DNA of 64,000 bases from Streptomyces antimycoticus (GCF_005405925.1 NZ_BJHV01000001.1:930001-994000); one strand, 5' to 3'. Counted from the stretch's first letter, positions 9,074 through 19,135 are shown. Numbers and translations: made by a program. Notes: generated by a model from the sequence alone, not told the origin.

Positions 9074-9229
9074 GTCCCAGGTCCGCAGGTGGACCGAGTC
9101 GCCGGAGCGGCCGTTCTCGGTCAGGCCGAGGATGGTGGTGAAGAACCACAGACTGCGGTCGGGGTCGGGGGTGAGCAGTTCGACATGCCCCAGGTGGGCG
9201 ATGTCCCCGAGCGGCGGGGGCATCGGCAA
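9074..9229 (-). pseudogene. Extradiol dioxygenase (VOC/catechol 2,3-dioxygenase type), N-terminal fragment
   Basis: Fifty-two residues with a proper start (ATG 9229, AAGGAG ribosome site upstream) read DIAHLGHVELLTPDPDRSLW, then FFTTILGLTENGRSGDSVHL. This is the first beta-alpha-beta-beta module of catechol 2,3-dioxygenase-like proteins. The conserved His of the GHVEL segment would be a metal ligand. The protein then changes into MFS transporter sequence, so the rest of the dioxygenase has been deleted. It follows the tautomerase and aldolase genes on the same strand, which fits a meta-cleavage operon that has lost its ring-opening enzyme. Confidence 0.7.
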
Positions 9230-9352
9230 CTCCTTGAGAGGGCGGGCGGTTGGGGAATGGAGGCGTGACGGGGGAAGGCACGGTGGTGCCGAAAGGAAGG
9301 GTGGTGTGCGGCACGACCGGGCACCGGTGTGTGGGCGCCACGGGGCGCCGGA

Positions 9353-10414
9353 TCAGGCGGGCCGGGGAAAGACCGTGCCGTCGAAGATCTTCCGCGCGGT
9401 GCGCACGACTGCCGTACCCCGTGCCACGGGACTGGCTCCGTTGTCCACGGCCGTGTCGATGTCCAGGAAGCCGGTGGGGTGTTCGATGCGCAGCCGCTCC
9501 CCCGTCACCGGGAGCCGGGCCACGTCCTCGCCGACGTTTCCCTCGACACACAGCCCGGCGGCGACACTGGCGGCTCCCAGGACGCCGATCGCCGTGTGGC
9601 AGCGGACCGGAATGAAGGTGCGGGTCATCACGGTGCCACCGTGGGCGGGCGGGGCCAGCAGGCTGAGCTTGGGCACGGTCGTGGCACTGACATCGCCCAG
9701 GCCCATCAACCGGCCTGCCGCCAACCGGATCTCCTGGAGCCGGGCGCCGAGCACCGTGTCCGCCTCCAGCTCGCCGGGGTCCTCGTAGCCGGTGACGTTC
9801 AGGGCGGACGCGGCGATCAGTACGGTCGGCATGCCGTTGTCCACGCAGGTCACCGGGGTGCCGTCGATGACGTCACGGGCGTGGCCGGTGGGCAGCAGGG
9901 GGCCGCTGCCCTGCTGGAAGCCGATCACCAGCGGGGCGGCGGATCCCGGTACGCCCGAGATCTCGGCCGAGCCGGTGTAGTCGACGCGCCGGTCCGGGGT
10001 GGGAACGGTCACGGTGGCGTGGTCGCCGCTGTTGACCATCTTGATCCGCACCGGTGTCCGCCCGTCCCGGGCGGCGACCAGGCCCCGTTCGACGGCGAAG
10101 GGGCCGACTCCGGCCAGGAGGTTGCCGCAGTTCTGCCGGTCGGAGACCTCGGCCCGGTCCACACCGATCTGCAGAAACAGATAGTCGACATCGGTGTCCG
10201 GGTCCCGGGAGGCGGAGACGACGGCCACCTTGCTGGTGAGGGGATGGGCTCCGCCGAGGCCGTCGATCTGCCGTGGATCGGGGCTGCCCATGATCCGCAG
10301 CAGCAGATCGTCCCGGGCACCGGGCTCGGACGGCAGGTCCTCCGCGAGGAAGTAGGCGCCCTTGGAGGTGCCACCGCGCATCAGCATGCAGCGCACCTCC
10401 TCCGGCCCGCTCAT
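9353..10414 (-). CDS. galD: 4-oxalomesaconate tautomerase (PrpF family, GalD-like)
   Basis: A 353-residue PrpF-family isomerase starting MSGPEEVRCMLMRGGTSKGA. The MRGGTSKGxYF opening, GGAHPLTSKVAVVS, QNCGNLLAGVGPFAVE and the C-terminal RCHTAIGVLGAASVA are family hallmarks; Cys of NCGN is the likely active residue. Members interconvert keto and enol forms of oxalomesaconate in gallate/protocatechuate 4,5-cleavage, or isomerise 2-methylaconitate. The adjacent CHA aldolase favours the tautomerase role. Its ATG overlaps the aldolase stop codon (ATGA at 10411-10414), so the pair is co-translated. Confidence 0.75.
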   Translation of the reverse strand: MSGPEEVRCMLMRGGTSKGAYFLAEDLPSEPGARDDLLLRIMGSPDPRQIDGLGGAHPLTSKVAVVSASRDPDTDVDYLFLQIGVDRAEVSDRQNCGNLLAGVGPFAVERGLVAARDGRTPVRIKMVNSGDHATVTVPTPDRRVDYTGSAEISGVPGSAAPLVIGFQQGSGPLLPTGHARDVIDGTPVTCVDNGMPTVLIAASALNVTGYEDPGELEADTVLGARLQEIRLAAGRLMGLGDVSATTVPKLSLLAPPAHGGTVMTRTFIPVRCHTAIGVLGAASVAAGLCVEGNVGEDVARLPVTGERLRIEHPTGFLDIDTAVDNGASPVARGTAVVRTARKIFDGTVFPRPA

Positions 10415-11172
10415 GAGGCCGCCCCGCCGTGGGCGTGTCCGGCATGCTCGGCGTACGGCTGGTACCGCACCCCGAGCCGGTCGAGGGTCTCCCGCAACCC
10501 GTAGCGGTCCAGGCCCAGTTGGCCCTCGGCGAAGGCCGCCCGGGTGGCCTCCTCCTTCGCGGTGCGGGCCTTCGCCGCCTCGACGGCCGTGGCGGCCGAC
10601 TCGCGCGGTACGCACATCACCCCGTCGTCGTCGGCGAGGATCACATCGCCGGGGCGTATGCACTGCCCGCCCACCACCACGGGCACATTGACGGATCCGG
10701 CCGTGGCCTTGACGGTGCCCTGCGCGCACACGGCCGCCGACCAGACCGGGAAGCCCATCGCGCGCAGTTCGGCGGTGTCGCGCACCCCGGCGTCGATGAC
10801 CAGGCCGCGGACGCCGCGGTGGTGGAGCGCGGTGGCGAAAAGTTCGCCGAACATGCCGTCCGTGGACGGCGAGGTGGTGGCGACGACGAGGATGTCGCCC
10901 TCGGCGCACTGCTCGACCGCGGCGTGGATCATCAGGTTGTCGCCGGGCCAGCACAGCGCCGTGACCGCCGTGCCCGCGATGCGCACGTCCTGCTGGACGG
11001 GGCGCAGCCCGGGGCCGAGGCATCCGGTGCGGCCCATGGCCTCGTGCACCGTGGCCACGCCATACCCCCGCAGGGCGTCCACGTGCGCGGCACCGGCGCG
11101 TGGCGGATCGGTGACGATCACACCGGCCGGCCGTGCGGCAGCGGGCGCGTCGCCCGCGTTACCGTGTGTCAT
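10411..11172 (-). CDS. ligK: 4-carboxy-4-hydroxy-2-oxoadipate (CHA) aldolase, RraA-like fold
   Basis: A 253-residue protein of the RraA/HMG-CHA aldolase fold: VATVHEAMGRTGCLGPGLRP, PGDNLMIHAAVEQCAEGDIL, and GLVIDAGVRDTAELRAMGFP followed by a PGDVILADDDGVMCVP segment. The G-x-R-D motif and Asp residues would hold the divalent metal and pyruvate enolate. CHA aldolase splits CHA to pyruvate and oxaloacetate, the last step of the protocatechuate/gallate 4,5-pathway. The start at 11172 follows AAGGAGATAT. It is the first gene of the operon and is followed by the tautomerase. Confidence 0.8.
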   Translation of the reverse strand: MTHGNAGDAPAAARPAGVIVTDPPRAGAAHVDALRGYGVATVHEAMGRTGCLGPGLRPVQQDVRIAGTAVTALCWPGDNLMIHAAVEQCAEGDILVVATTSPSTDGMFGELFATALHHRGVRGLVIDAGVRDTAELRAMGFPVWSAAVCAQGTVKATAGSVNVPVVVGGQCIRPGDVILADDDGVMCVPRESAATAVEAAKARTAKEEATRAAFAEGQLGLDRYGLRETLDRLGVRYQPYAEHAGHAHGGAAS

Positions 11173-11236
11173 TGCTGATATCTCCTTGCTGACAGGTCGG
11201 TGACCCACCCCGCGGCGCGAGCCCCGCGTCATGTGC

Positions 11237-11905
11237 TCACGGCGTCGACGCCGGCGCTTCGCTCAAGGCGTCGATCACACTGGCGAGGTGGGCACGGACG
11301 GCCGCTTCGGCCGCCTGTGGGTCCCTGGCCCTGATCGCTTCGATCACGGCCAGGTGTTCACCCAGGGACCGCTGGGCACGCCCCGGCCGCAGCGCGAGCT
11401 GGAACCGATGGCGCACCAGCTGTGCGTTGAGCCGCTCCAGCAGCTCCACCGCCACCTGCTGACCGGAGATCTCCCGGATGCGGGCGTGCAGTTGGTGGTT
11501 GAGGTCGGAGTAGGTCAGCGGTTCGCCGCCGGCGACCGCCTTGGACATCGCCGTGCCCAGGTCGGCCAGCTCGGTCAGCTGCTCCTCACTGGCCTCGACG
11601 GCCGCCTTGGCGGCGCACAGCCCTTCCAGGACCATGCGGCATTCGGTGATGGCCACGGCCTCCTCCACGCTCACCACCCGCACCCGTGAACCACGGTTGC
11701 GGATCCGCTCGACCAGCCCCTCGGATGCCAGATCGATCAGCGCCGCACGGATGCTCGCCCGTGTCACATCGAATTGCTCGGCGAGCTCGTTCTCCACCAG
11801 CCGCTGGGCCGGTGCCATCTCCCCGCGCAAAATCGCCTGCCGCAGCTGCTCCATCGCATGCTGCTTGGCCTGCTCTCCGGTGCCTGGACGAGCTTCCTTC
11901 GGCAT
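11237..11905 (-). CDS. GntR family regulator (FadR/FCD subfamily)
   Basis: A 222-residue regulator. The winged-helix DNA-binding part is at about residues 10-75 (LRQAILRGEMAPAQRLVENE, then FDVTRASIRAALIDLASEGL). An all-helical FCD ligand domain follows, with metal-binding His/Asp positions in DLNHQLHARI and the C-terminal GEHLAVIEAI...RAHL. FCD regulators usually sense carboxylic acids. It lies just upstream of the CHA aldolase/tautomerase operon on the same strand and likely controls it. An inverted repeat stands about 45-75 bases upstream of its start. Confidence 0.88.
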   Translation of the reverse strand: MPKEARPGTGEQAKQHAMEQLRQAILRGEMAPAQRLVENELAEQFDVTRASIRAALIDLASEGLVERIRNRGSRVRVVSVEEAVAITECRMVLEGLCAAKAAVEASEEQLTELADLGTAMSKAVAGGEPLTYSDLNHQLHARIREISGQQVAVELLERLNAQLVRHRFQLALRPGRAQRSLGEHLAVIEAIRARDPQAAEAAVRAHLASVIDALSEAPASTP

Positions 11906-11945
11906 CGCGTGCCCTCCCTGAGTGAGTGCCTGTCGAAGGTAAATC

Positions 11946-11980
11946 TAGGCCAACAAGATTGTCAACGATTCTGTTGCCTA
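11946..11980. promoter_or_regulatory. Inverted repeat, likely operator of the GntR-type regulator
   Basis: TAGGCCAACA at 11946-11955 is mirrored by TGTTGCCTA at 11972-11980, with one base bulged, around an AT-richer centre containing TTGTCAAC. It sits between the divergent GntR gene and the lyase gene. AT content is clearly higher than in the flanking genes, as expected of a promoter. The assignment to this regulator rests on position only. Confidence 0.35.
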
Positions 11981-12099
11981 TATTGGCGACATAAACCACC
12001 CGCAGTCCCCCGATTCCGGTCCCGTGACAGGGGAAGCCGGGGTTGCTTGAATGGTGCGGCGGTTCCCCATCGGACCCCGTCGACCGTTGGAGCGTGCCC

Positions 12100-14671
12100 G
12101 TGCCTCTCTCGCGTCGTGCCCTCGTCTCCACGCTCCCGGCCGCCGCCCTGTCGGCCATGGCCCTGCCGCTGCGCGCACGAGCGGCGGGACATCCGGCCGC
12201 ACACGGCGAAACAGCGCCCGGTGAAGCGTCCGGGGCCGCGCGCACCCGGCTGATCGACAACACCGTGGCCGTCTTCGCCGGGACGCGCGAGATAGGCGCC
12301 CGACCCGAGGTGCGCGCCAAACTCGCGGCCATCGCCGCGACCGCCCGCTCCCGGCTCACCGCGATGGACCGCGCCGGGCAGGGCGAGCTCTTCCAGGGCC
12401 TGGCACTGGGCACGAGCGATCCCAACCTGATCACCTCGTTCCAGTACCTCTACGAGATCGCCCTCGCCACCCGCACACCGGAAGGCGGCACACCCTCCGG
12501 GCTGCCCGGTGACACCGGTGTCCAGCGGCGCGTCATCGACGGCCTGATATGGCTCCATGAGCACTATTACGGCGACCAGTCGAAGGGCTACTACGGCAAC
12601 TGGTTCACCTGGGAGATCGGCATCTCCACCCACGTCAGCAAGATCCTGGCGCTGCTCGCGGACGAACTCGCCGCGTACCGGCCCGAGCTGGCCGCCACCT
12701 ACGTCGCCTCGATGGACGCGTATCTGCGCAATGGCAAGGCCGGTGACGTCAACCTCGACTCACGCTTCCACACCGGCGCCAACCTCGCCGACATCACCAC
12801 CAACCGCATCCTCCAGGGCGCCGTGCTCGGCGACGACGCCCGGATCACCAAGGCCGTCGCCGACCAGCTGACGATCCTGGCCACGATCGACCCGTACGAG
12901 CTGCGGCATGGTGTCACCGACGGCTTCTACGCCGACGGCTCCTTCATCCAGCACGCGTCCGTGGCCTACACGGGCTCCTACGGCAAGGGGCTGCTCACCC
13001 GCGTCGTACAGACCATCAAGATGCTCGACGGCACCGGCTACACCACCGACGACCGGCTGGTCCGCGTCGCCCAGGGGTGGGTGGTGGACGGCTTCGCACC
13101 GCTGATCTTCGAGGGCTGGCTGATGGAGATCGTCAAGGGGCGCGGGGTGTCCCGCCCGGCGACGGGGTACGCCGACGCGGCCGAGGTGGTGGAGGCCGTG
13201 GTGGGCCTGTCCGCCCATGCCACCGGCGCCGACGCCACGGCGCTGAAGGGCTATGTCTCGTATCTGCGGCAGACCTCGAAGGCCGCGCTCGACCCTTCGG
13301 CGTTCGTGTCCCCGGTGAGCATCGCCCGCTACGCCGACATCCTCGCCGACTCCTCGATCCCGGCGCGGGACCTTGGCCCCGCGGAACGCCATGTCGCGTT
13401 CAACGCGATGGACAGAACCGTCCACCGGCGCCCCGGCTATGCCTTCGCACTGGCCCGCAGCTCCTCCAGGATCAGCCGGTACGAGTACATGAGCGGCGAG
13501 AACTTGATGCCCTGGTTCCAGGGGGACGGCGCCCATCATCTGTATCTCTCCGGCCAGGACCAGACCCAGGCGTTCGGCATCGACTACCTCACCACCGTCC
13601 CGCCCCACCGCCTCGCCGGTGTCACCGCCCCGTGGAGACCCGCCGCACCGTCCCCGAGCTCTACGGCACGCTCTGGTACGACAACCCGAACGTGGCTTCA
13701 CCTCCTCGTCGGAGGCGCAGAACACCTATGTCTACTTCCCCCGCGGCACCCACCCGTTCTCCGGTGGCGCCGCCCTGGACGCGTACGGAGTGGTGGGGCT
13801 CGTCCAGTCCGACGACGTGGCGTACGCCGCGAAACAGGCGGGCGACCTCCCCGACGACTTCGTGGTGTACCGCAACGCCGATGCCACCAAGTCGTGGTTT
13901 CTGTTCGACGACGAGATCGTGGTCCTGGCCGCGGGGGTAGGCGACGCCGCCGGCCGCGCGGTGACGACGACCCTCGACACCCGGATCGCCGCCCCCTCGG
14001 ACACCCTCGCCCTCACCGGGCGGCTCCGTGGCGGTGCGCCCTGGTCCGGCATCGGCACGGCCCCGCTCGCCTGGCTGCGGTACGCCAATGCCACCCGGGC
14101 CGCCTCGGTCGGTTATGTCTTCCTCGACGGGCCACCGCCCACGGTCACGCTCGACACCGTCACCCGCAGCCGCCGCGCCGTCCGCCTCGCCAACCCCGAC
14201 CTCCCGGTGACCAAACAGCTCTTCGCCGTCACGGTGGAGCGCTCGGCCGGGGTGCCGCACACCTCGATGGCGTACGCCCTCGTCCCGAACGCCACCGAAC
14301 GCCAACTGGGCTACGCCCGTCGGCCACTCGCCGTCCTGGCCAACACGACCCGGCTGCAGGCCGTGGCCCACCGGGGTCTGCGGATCACCGCGCTCAACGC
14401 CTTCACCCCCGGCACCCATCGCGCCGGGCGGCTGTCGGTGCGCGGACCGGGCTCGGTGCTCCTGCGGGAGACCCGGGACGGCGCCTTGGCGATCGCGGTG
14501 TCCGATCCGACCACCGAGCGCGACACGGTCTCGGTCGTCATCCGGGGCCGCAGGATGCGGGCCGTGGCGGCGGACGACGGGGTCCGGGTGGGCCGGGTGC
14601 CCGGCGGCACCCGGATCGTCGTCACCACCCGCCACGCCTACGGTCGGAGCTTCACGGCGACGCTGCGCTGA
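12100..14671 (+). CDS. Polysaccharide lyase family 8 (hyaluronate/chondroitin/xanthan lyase-like), two frame breaks
   Basis: A secreted lyase of about 855 residues with a twin-arginine-type leader (PLSRRALVSTLPAAALS). The N-terminal alpha-toroid carries NWFTWEIGIS, RFHTGANLADITTNRILQGA and the catalytic GSFIQHASVAYTGSYG with His and Tyr. The C-terminal beta-sandwich begins EAQNTYVYFPRGTHPFS. The reading frame shifts near 13634 and again near 13690. Each shift is repaired by one extra base, and ETRRTVPELYGTLWYDNP is read in the short middle frame. Sequencing error is more likely than decay. The GTG at 12100 is chosen for GGAG at 12089-12092. The 3' end overlaps the convergent permease gene. 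Confidence 0.8.
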
Positions 14672-16262
14672 CCTGCGAGGCGCGCAGGTGCCGGGCGCCC
14701 GCGCGGACCGCCCACACGAACACGGCGAGGGCGAGGACGCCCACCACCACGGTGTCGTACGGTGCCGGGAGGCGGGCGGAACCGCCGAAGGTGCCGAGCC
14801 ACGACAGCACGGTCAGCGCGGCCAGATGGAAGACCAGCCACGCGCCGCGCCGCAGCTCCTCCCCCAGGGACGCGCCGCCGTCCTCACGACGCTGCAGCAG
14901 GAACAACACCGCGCCGACCAGCACGAAGGGCAGCGCGAGCCGCAGATCGTGCCAGCCCGACCAGTAGACGAACTCGCTGGCCACCACGAAGCTGACCGGT
15001 GCGATCCAGCGCACCCCCGGCACCCGGCCCTCGGCCCGCGTCACTCCCCGCTCGCGGTCGTGCGCCCGGAATGCCGCGACGGCGACCGCCGAGGCCGCGT
15101 AGATCAGCAAATACATGTCACCCATCACGCTCACGATGTCCTGCCAGCCGCCGAACGGCAGCATGAAGACGACGATGACCGCCAGGTTGAGCAACAGCGC
15201 CCGGCGCGCCACCCCGGACCGGGGGTGGATGCGCATGAAGAAGCGGGGTAGCAGCCCGTTCTTGGCCAGGGCGTAGGTGTGGCGGGCGTCGATGGCCACG
15301 CCCACATAGGCCGATCCGCCCGGTGAGATCACCGCGTCGGCGTAGAGCAGCGTGGCCAGCCAGTGGAGGTTGAGCACCAGGGCGAGCTGCCCGAAGGGCG
15401 ACTCGAAGTTGACGCCCTTCCAGCCGTGGCCCAGCAGCGACTCGGGCACCGTGAACAGGAAGGCAAGCTGGAGCCCGAGGTAGACCAGCACGGCGAGGCC
15501 GATGCCGGTGAGCACCGCGGCCGGTACGGTACGGCGCGGGTTGCGGGCCTCCCCGGAGAAGTCGAGCGGGGCCTGGAAGCCGTTGACGGAGTACACGATG
15601 CCGCCACCGGCCAGCGCGGTCAGGCAGGCCGCGTAGCCGTACGGCGCGAAACCGCCGTGATCCGTGAGGCGTCCGGAATGGGTGCCGGACAGGAACAGCG
15701 CGACGATGGTGAGGACGGGGACGACGACCTTGAACACCGAGATGAGGTTGTTCAGCCGGGCGAATATCCGCACGGCGAACCAGTTGCACACCGTCAGCAC
15801 GACACTGAGCGCGACGGCCACGCCGAGTCCCGAGACGGTGAGTGTGCCGCCGCTGTAGAGCCCCGGCAGATAGTGCGCGGCGTACTGCATGATCGCGCTG
15901 ATCTCGGCCGCCGTACCGCCCACCGAGAGCAGCACGGACCAGCCGATCATCGTGCCGACCAGCCGTCCGCTGGCGTACAGCGGCCAGCGCACGGTGCCAC
16001 CGCCCTCCGGGCGGGTGGCGCCGAGCTCCACCATCACCAGGGCGATCAGGGCACACAGCACACCCGCCGCGATCCAGGACAGCAGCGCGGCGGGGCCGGC
16101 GGTCTGAGCGGCGTACAGGGCCGCGAACAGCCACCCGGACCCCAGGATGTTGGAGAACCCGATCGCGGTCAGGCCCCAGAATCCGAGGTCCTTATGGAGT
16201 CGTCGCTCCTCGGCGAGCACCGCCGGGGCGGCGGTGGACTCCGGTGGGTGGTTCTGCGGCAC
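14652..16262 (-). CDS. APC superfamily amino acid permease
   Basis: A 536-residue integral membrane protein with about 12-14 hydrophobic segments. The first helix is GFWGLTAIGFSNILGSGWLF, with the unwound Gly-rich substrate-binding stretch of APC transporters; GGGIVYSVNGFQAPLDFSGE corresponds to helix 6. It resembles actinomycete permeases of the aspartate/proline group, but the substrate is not clear. The GTG at 16262 has GAGGAG upstream and removes an implausible 68-residue extension. It is convergent with the PL8 lyase (20-base overlap) and divergent from the NodB-fold gene. Confidence 0.85.
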   Translation of the reverse strand: MPQNHPPESTAAPAVLAEERRLHKDLGFWGLTAIGFSNILGSGWLFAALYAAQTAGPAALLSWIAAGVLCALIALVMVELGATRPEGGGTVRWPLYASGRLVGTMIGWSVLLSVGGTAAEISAIMQYAAHYLPGLYSGGTLTVSGLGVAVALSVVLTVCNWFAVRIFARLNNLISVFKVVVPVLTIVALFLSGTHSGRLTDHGGFAPYGYAACLTALAGGGIVYSVNGFQAPLDFSGEARNPRRTVPAAVLTGIGLAVLVYLGLQLAFLFTVPESLLGHGWKGVNFESPFGQLALVLNLHWLATLLYADAVISPGGSAYVGVAIDARHTYALAKNGLLPRFFMRIHPRSGVARRALLLNLAVIVVFMLPFGGWQDIVSVMGDMYLLIYAASAVAVAAFRAHDRERGVTRAEGRVPGVRWIAPVSFVVASEFVYWSGWHDLRLALPFVLVGAVLFLLQRREDGGASLGEELRRGAWLVFHLAALTVLSWLGTFGGSARLPAPYDTVVVGVLALAVFVWAVRAGARHLRASQVSAASP

Positions 16263-16464
16263 GCGGCTCGTCTCCTCGGTGGTGCACGAACATACAAAGG
16301 CCCAGCGTGCCATGCGTGCCGACGGGCGCCCCCGACGCGTCCCGGACCTCGGTGCGAGCCCATGGCCCTGCGCGGCCGAGAGTTCATGGCCATGCCCGGC
16401 GATCGACGGAAAAACCCACCTCACCAGCGAGAAATCGCCGCATATCGGCCAGGGCCGTGTTCTC

Positions 16465-17316
16465 ATGCTTCAGGTGTCCTCTCCCTCCCGCCGTGATGTC
16501 CTGCGGTCCGCGAGCGGTGCCGTGGCGGCCACGACGTGCGGCGTCGGCTGCGGCCACCACCCCGTGTCCTCGTCGTCCAGACCCGCCGGTGCCACCGAGA
16601 CGCCCTCCTCCGGTACGGCCACGCCCGCCGGACACGCGCCGCGCGGACCGGTGCGCTTCCCCGGACTGCCACCCCAGATCGCCCACGGGCCACGCGGCGG
16701 AAACACGGTGGCCCTCACCTTCCACGGCCAGGGCGACCCGGAGCTGGCCCGCTCGCTGCTGTCCGAGGCCGAGCGGGCCGGGGCCCGGGTCACCGTCCTC
16801 GCCGTCGGCACCTGGCTCGACGAGCAGCCGGAGCTGGCCCGGCGGGTCCTGGACGGCGGCCATGAACTGGGCAACCACACCATGCGGCACCGCGCCGTCT
16901 GCGCGCTGCCCGCCGACGAGGCGTACGCGGAGATCACCGAATGCGCCGACCGGCTGCACCGCCTCACCGGGACCATCGGAAGCTGGTTCCGGCCGTCGCA
17001 GGCCCGTACCGCCACGGACCTCGTGACCGGTCTGGCGGCCCGCGCCGGGTACCCGCACGTCCTCTCCTACGACGTGGATTCCCAGGACTTCCAGGACCCT
17101 GGGCCGGACGCGGTGCGGGACACGATCCTCGGCCAGGTCCGCGCCGGTTCCGTGGTCAGTCTGCACTTCGGTCACCCCGGGACCCTGACCGCGCTGCCCG
17201 CGGTCCTCGACGGTCTGCGCGGCCGCGGTCTGCGCGCGGTCACCGCGACGGAGCTGATGCACTCCGATGGCGTACCAGCGACAGCGGGCCCCGGGAGGCG
17301 TACCGACACTGGGTGA
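16465..17316 (+). CDS. NodB-fold polysaccharide deacetylase-like protein with altered metal site
   Basis: A 283-residue protein with a twin-arginine-like leader (SRRDVLRSASGAVAATTCGV) and a Ser/Pro/Thr-rich linker to residue 60, so probably exported, perhaps as a lipoprotein. The NodB fold is clear: HELGNHTMRH gives the two metal His (138, 142) and WFRPSQ gives motif 3. However, motif 1, normally TFDDGP, reads TFHGQGD at 85-91, so the catalytic base and metal Asp are replaced by His87-Gly88. Deacetylase activity is doubtful; it may act by another mechanism or only bind glycans. Confidence 0.8.
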   Translation: MLQVSSPSRRDVLRSASGAVAATTCGVGCGHHPVSSSSRPAGATETPSSGTATPAGHAPRGPVRFPGLPPQIAHGPRGGNTVALTFHGQGDPELARSLLSEAERAGARVTVLAVGTWLDEQPELARRVLDGGHELGNHTMRHRAVCALPADEAYAEITECADRLHRLTGTIGSWFRPSQARTATDLVTGLAARAGYPHVLSYDVDSQDFQDPGPDAVRDTILGQVRAGSVVSLHFGHPGTLTALPAVLDGLRGRGLRAVTATELMHSDGVPATAGPGRRTDTG

Positions 17317-17367
17317 GACGCCGGGCGGCCGCCCGTGGTGTGCCCGTACGAGAGCGGAGGAGACCCC

Positions 17368-17922
17368 ATGCAGCACCGCAAGGATCTCGGACTGCTGGCA
17401 CTGCGCCTCGGTGTGGGCGGGGTCCTGGCCGCGCACGGCACGCAGAAGCTCTTCGGCTGGTGCGGCGGCGATGGCCTGGAAGGTACCAGCCAGGCCATGG
17501 AGGCGATGGGCTTCCGTCCGGGGCGGGTCAATGCCTTGGCGGCCGGGCTGGGCGAGGCGGGCAGCGGGCTGCTGCTCGCGTTCGGCTTCGCCACCCCCGT
17601 GGCCGGGGCGGCGGCCGCGGGGACGATGGCGGGCGCGGTGTCGGTGAACGCGCCGGCCGGCTTCTTCGCCCAGTCCGGTGGCTATGAGTTCCCCGCCCTG
17701 CTGGGATGTTCGGCGGCGGCACTCGGGATCGCGGGGCCCGGCCGCTACTCGCTCGATCACCTCACCCGCCATGCGCTGGACCAGCCGTGGCTGATCGCGA
17801 CGGCGTTCACCATGAGCGCGCTCACGGCGGCCGCGGTGATCAGACGCCGGATCGCGGTGACCTCGGAGCGGGAGCTCGCCGAGGAGCGGGGGTTCATCGA
17901 CGAGCAGGAGCTCGCCGAGTAA
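17368..17922 (+). CDS. DoxX family membrane protein
   Basis: A 184-residue protein with four hydrophobic helices and the DoxX signature LALRLGVGGVLAAHGTQKLF near the N-terminus, followed by GLGEAGSGLLLAFGFATP. DoxX proteins are small membrane proteins linked to redox or thiosulfate metabolism and oxidative-stress resistance; the precise role here is unknown. The C-terminal tail after the last helix is charged (ERELAEERGFIDEQELAE). The ATG at 17368 has AGCGGAGGAG upstream. It follows the NodB-fold gene by about 50 bases and may be co-transcribed with it. Confidence 0.85.
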   Translation: MQHRKDLGLLALRLGVGGVLAAHGTQKLFGWCGGDGLEGTSQAMEAMGFRPGRVNALAAGLGEAGSGLLLAFGFATPVAGAAAAGTMAGAVSVNAPAGFFAQSGGYEFPALLGCSAAALGIAGPGRYSLDHLTRHALDQPWLIATAFTMSALTAAAVIRRRIAVTSERELAEERGFIDEQELAE

Positions 17923-18048
17923 GGCGCGCGCCTCCCCCACCCCCGCGCGTCACCTCTCCGGCAGGTGACGTACAGCGTGCGAGGATCGCACCGGTGCGCC
18001 ATGGTGGATGCCAGGGTCCGGGAGCGGTCGCACTGGTGGAGGGTGCGG

Positions 18049-19089
18049 ATGTTCAACAGGCGCAGCTTCGGGAAGATCGTGGGCGCGAGTGCGGTCGGGG
18101 CGCCGTTCGCCATCCGGGCCAGCGGCTCGGCGGAGGCCGTCAACGGCGCCGACTTCGTCGCCCACGCGCCGCACACGTCCTTCGCCGCCCTGCGGCAGAT
18201 CAAGGCCGGGGAGCTGAACGTCGGCTACGCCGAGGCCGGTCCGGCCCATGGTCCCGCCGTCGTCCTGCTGCACGGCTGGCCCTATGACATCCACAGCTAT
18301 GTCGATGTGGCGCCCTTGCTGGCCGCCGAGGGCTATCGGGTGGTGGTCCCGTATCTGCGCGGCTATGGGACGACGCGCTTTCGGTCACCCCGGACGTTCC
18401 GCGACGGGCAGCAGTCGGTGTTCGCCCTCGACCTCCTCGCCCTGATGGACGCCCTCGGGATCGAGCGGGCGATCCTCGCCGGATACGACTGGGGCTCGCG
18501 GACGGCCGACATCGTCGCGGCGCTGTGGCCCAAGCGCTGCAAGGCCCTGGTCTCGGTGACCGGCTATCTGATCACCAACCGGGAGAAGAACAAGCAGCCG
18601 CAGCCGCCGAAGGTCGAATGGGCCTGGTGGTATCAGTACTACTTCGCCACGCGGCGGGGCGTGCTCGGGCTGGAGAACCCGGAATACCGGCGTCAACTGG
18701 CCCAGCTCGTCTGGCGGTTCAACTCGCCGACATGGCGCTTCGACCAGGCCACCTTCGCGCGCACCGCCGCCGCCTTCCGGAATCCGGACTATGTCCGCAT
18801 CGTGATCCACAACTATCGCTGGCGGCTGGGGCTCGCGGCGGGTGATCCCCGGTACGACGGTTTGGAGCGGCGCCTCGCCAAGGGTCCCGTCATCGACGTG
18901 CCCACGGTCACGCTGGACGGCGGGCGCGACCCCTTCACCCCCGCCGGGGGCGGTGCCTCCTATCGGGACAAGTTCTCGGGTCCGTATGCCCACCGGACAC
19001 TGAAGGGCATCGGCCACAATGTGCCCCAGGAGGCTCCCGAAGCCTTCGCCGATGCCGTGGTCGAGGCCGACGGTCTGCGACGGCGCTGA
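18049..19089 (+). CDS. Exported alpha/beta hydrolase, epoxide hydrolase/haloalkane dehalogenase-like
   Basis: A 346-residue hydrolase with a twin-arginine leader (NRRSFGKIVGASAVGAP). The oxyanion-hole motif HGWPYDIHSY and the nucleophile elbow GYDWGS (Asp147) mark the Asp-nucleophile branch of epoxide hydrolases and dehalogenases rather than Ser esterases. The catalytic His is in GIGHNVPQE near residue 325, and DGGRDPF supplies the acid. Aromatic residues in the cap (EWAWWYQYYF) suggest a hydrophobic substrate pocket. The substrate is not known. The ATG at 18049 is chosen because the twin-arginine motif follows at once. Confidence 0.85.
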   Translation: MFNRRSFGKIVGASAVGAPFAIRASGSAEAVNGADFVAHAPHTSFAALRQIKAGELNVGYAEAGPAHGPAVVLLHGWPYDIHSYVDVAPLLAAEGYRVVVPYLRGYGTTRFRSPRTFRDGQQSVFALDLLALMDALGIERAILAGYDWGSRTADIVAALWPKRCKALVSVTGYLITNREKNKQPQPPKVEWAWWYQYYFATRRGVLGLENPEYRRQLAQLVWRFNSPTWRFDQATFARTAAAFRNPDYVRIVIHNYRWRLGLAAGDPRYDGLERRLAKGPVIDVPTVTLDGGRDPFTPAGGGASYRDKFSGPYAHRTLKGIGHNVPQEAPEAFADAVVEADGLRRR

Positions 19090-19135
19090 ACACCGCCGCC
19101 GGGCCCGGTGCCGCCACGTCCGAAGGGGGCAGGGG

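Noticed and set aside
12043..14967. The uninterrupted 974-residue plus frame as the lyase product
   Set aside because: After about 13634 this frame turns into Arg/Pro-rich shadow sequence, while the conserved lyase beta-sandwich continues in another frame.
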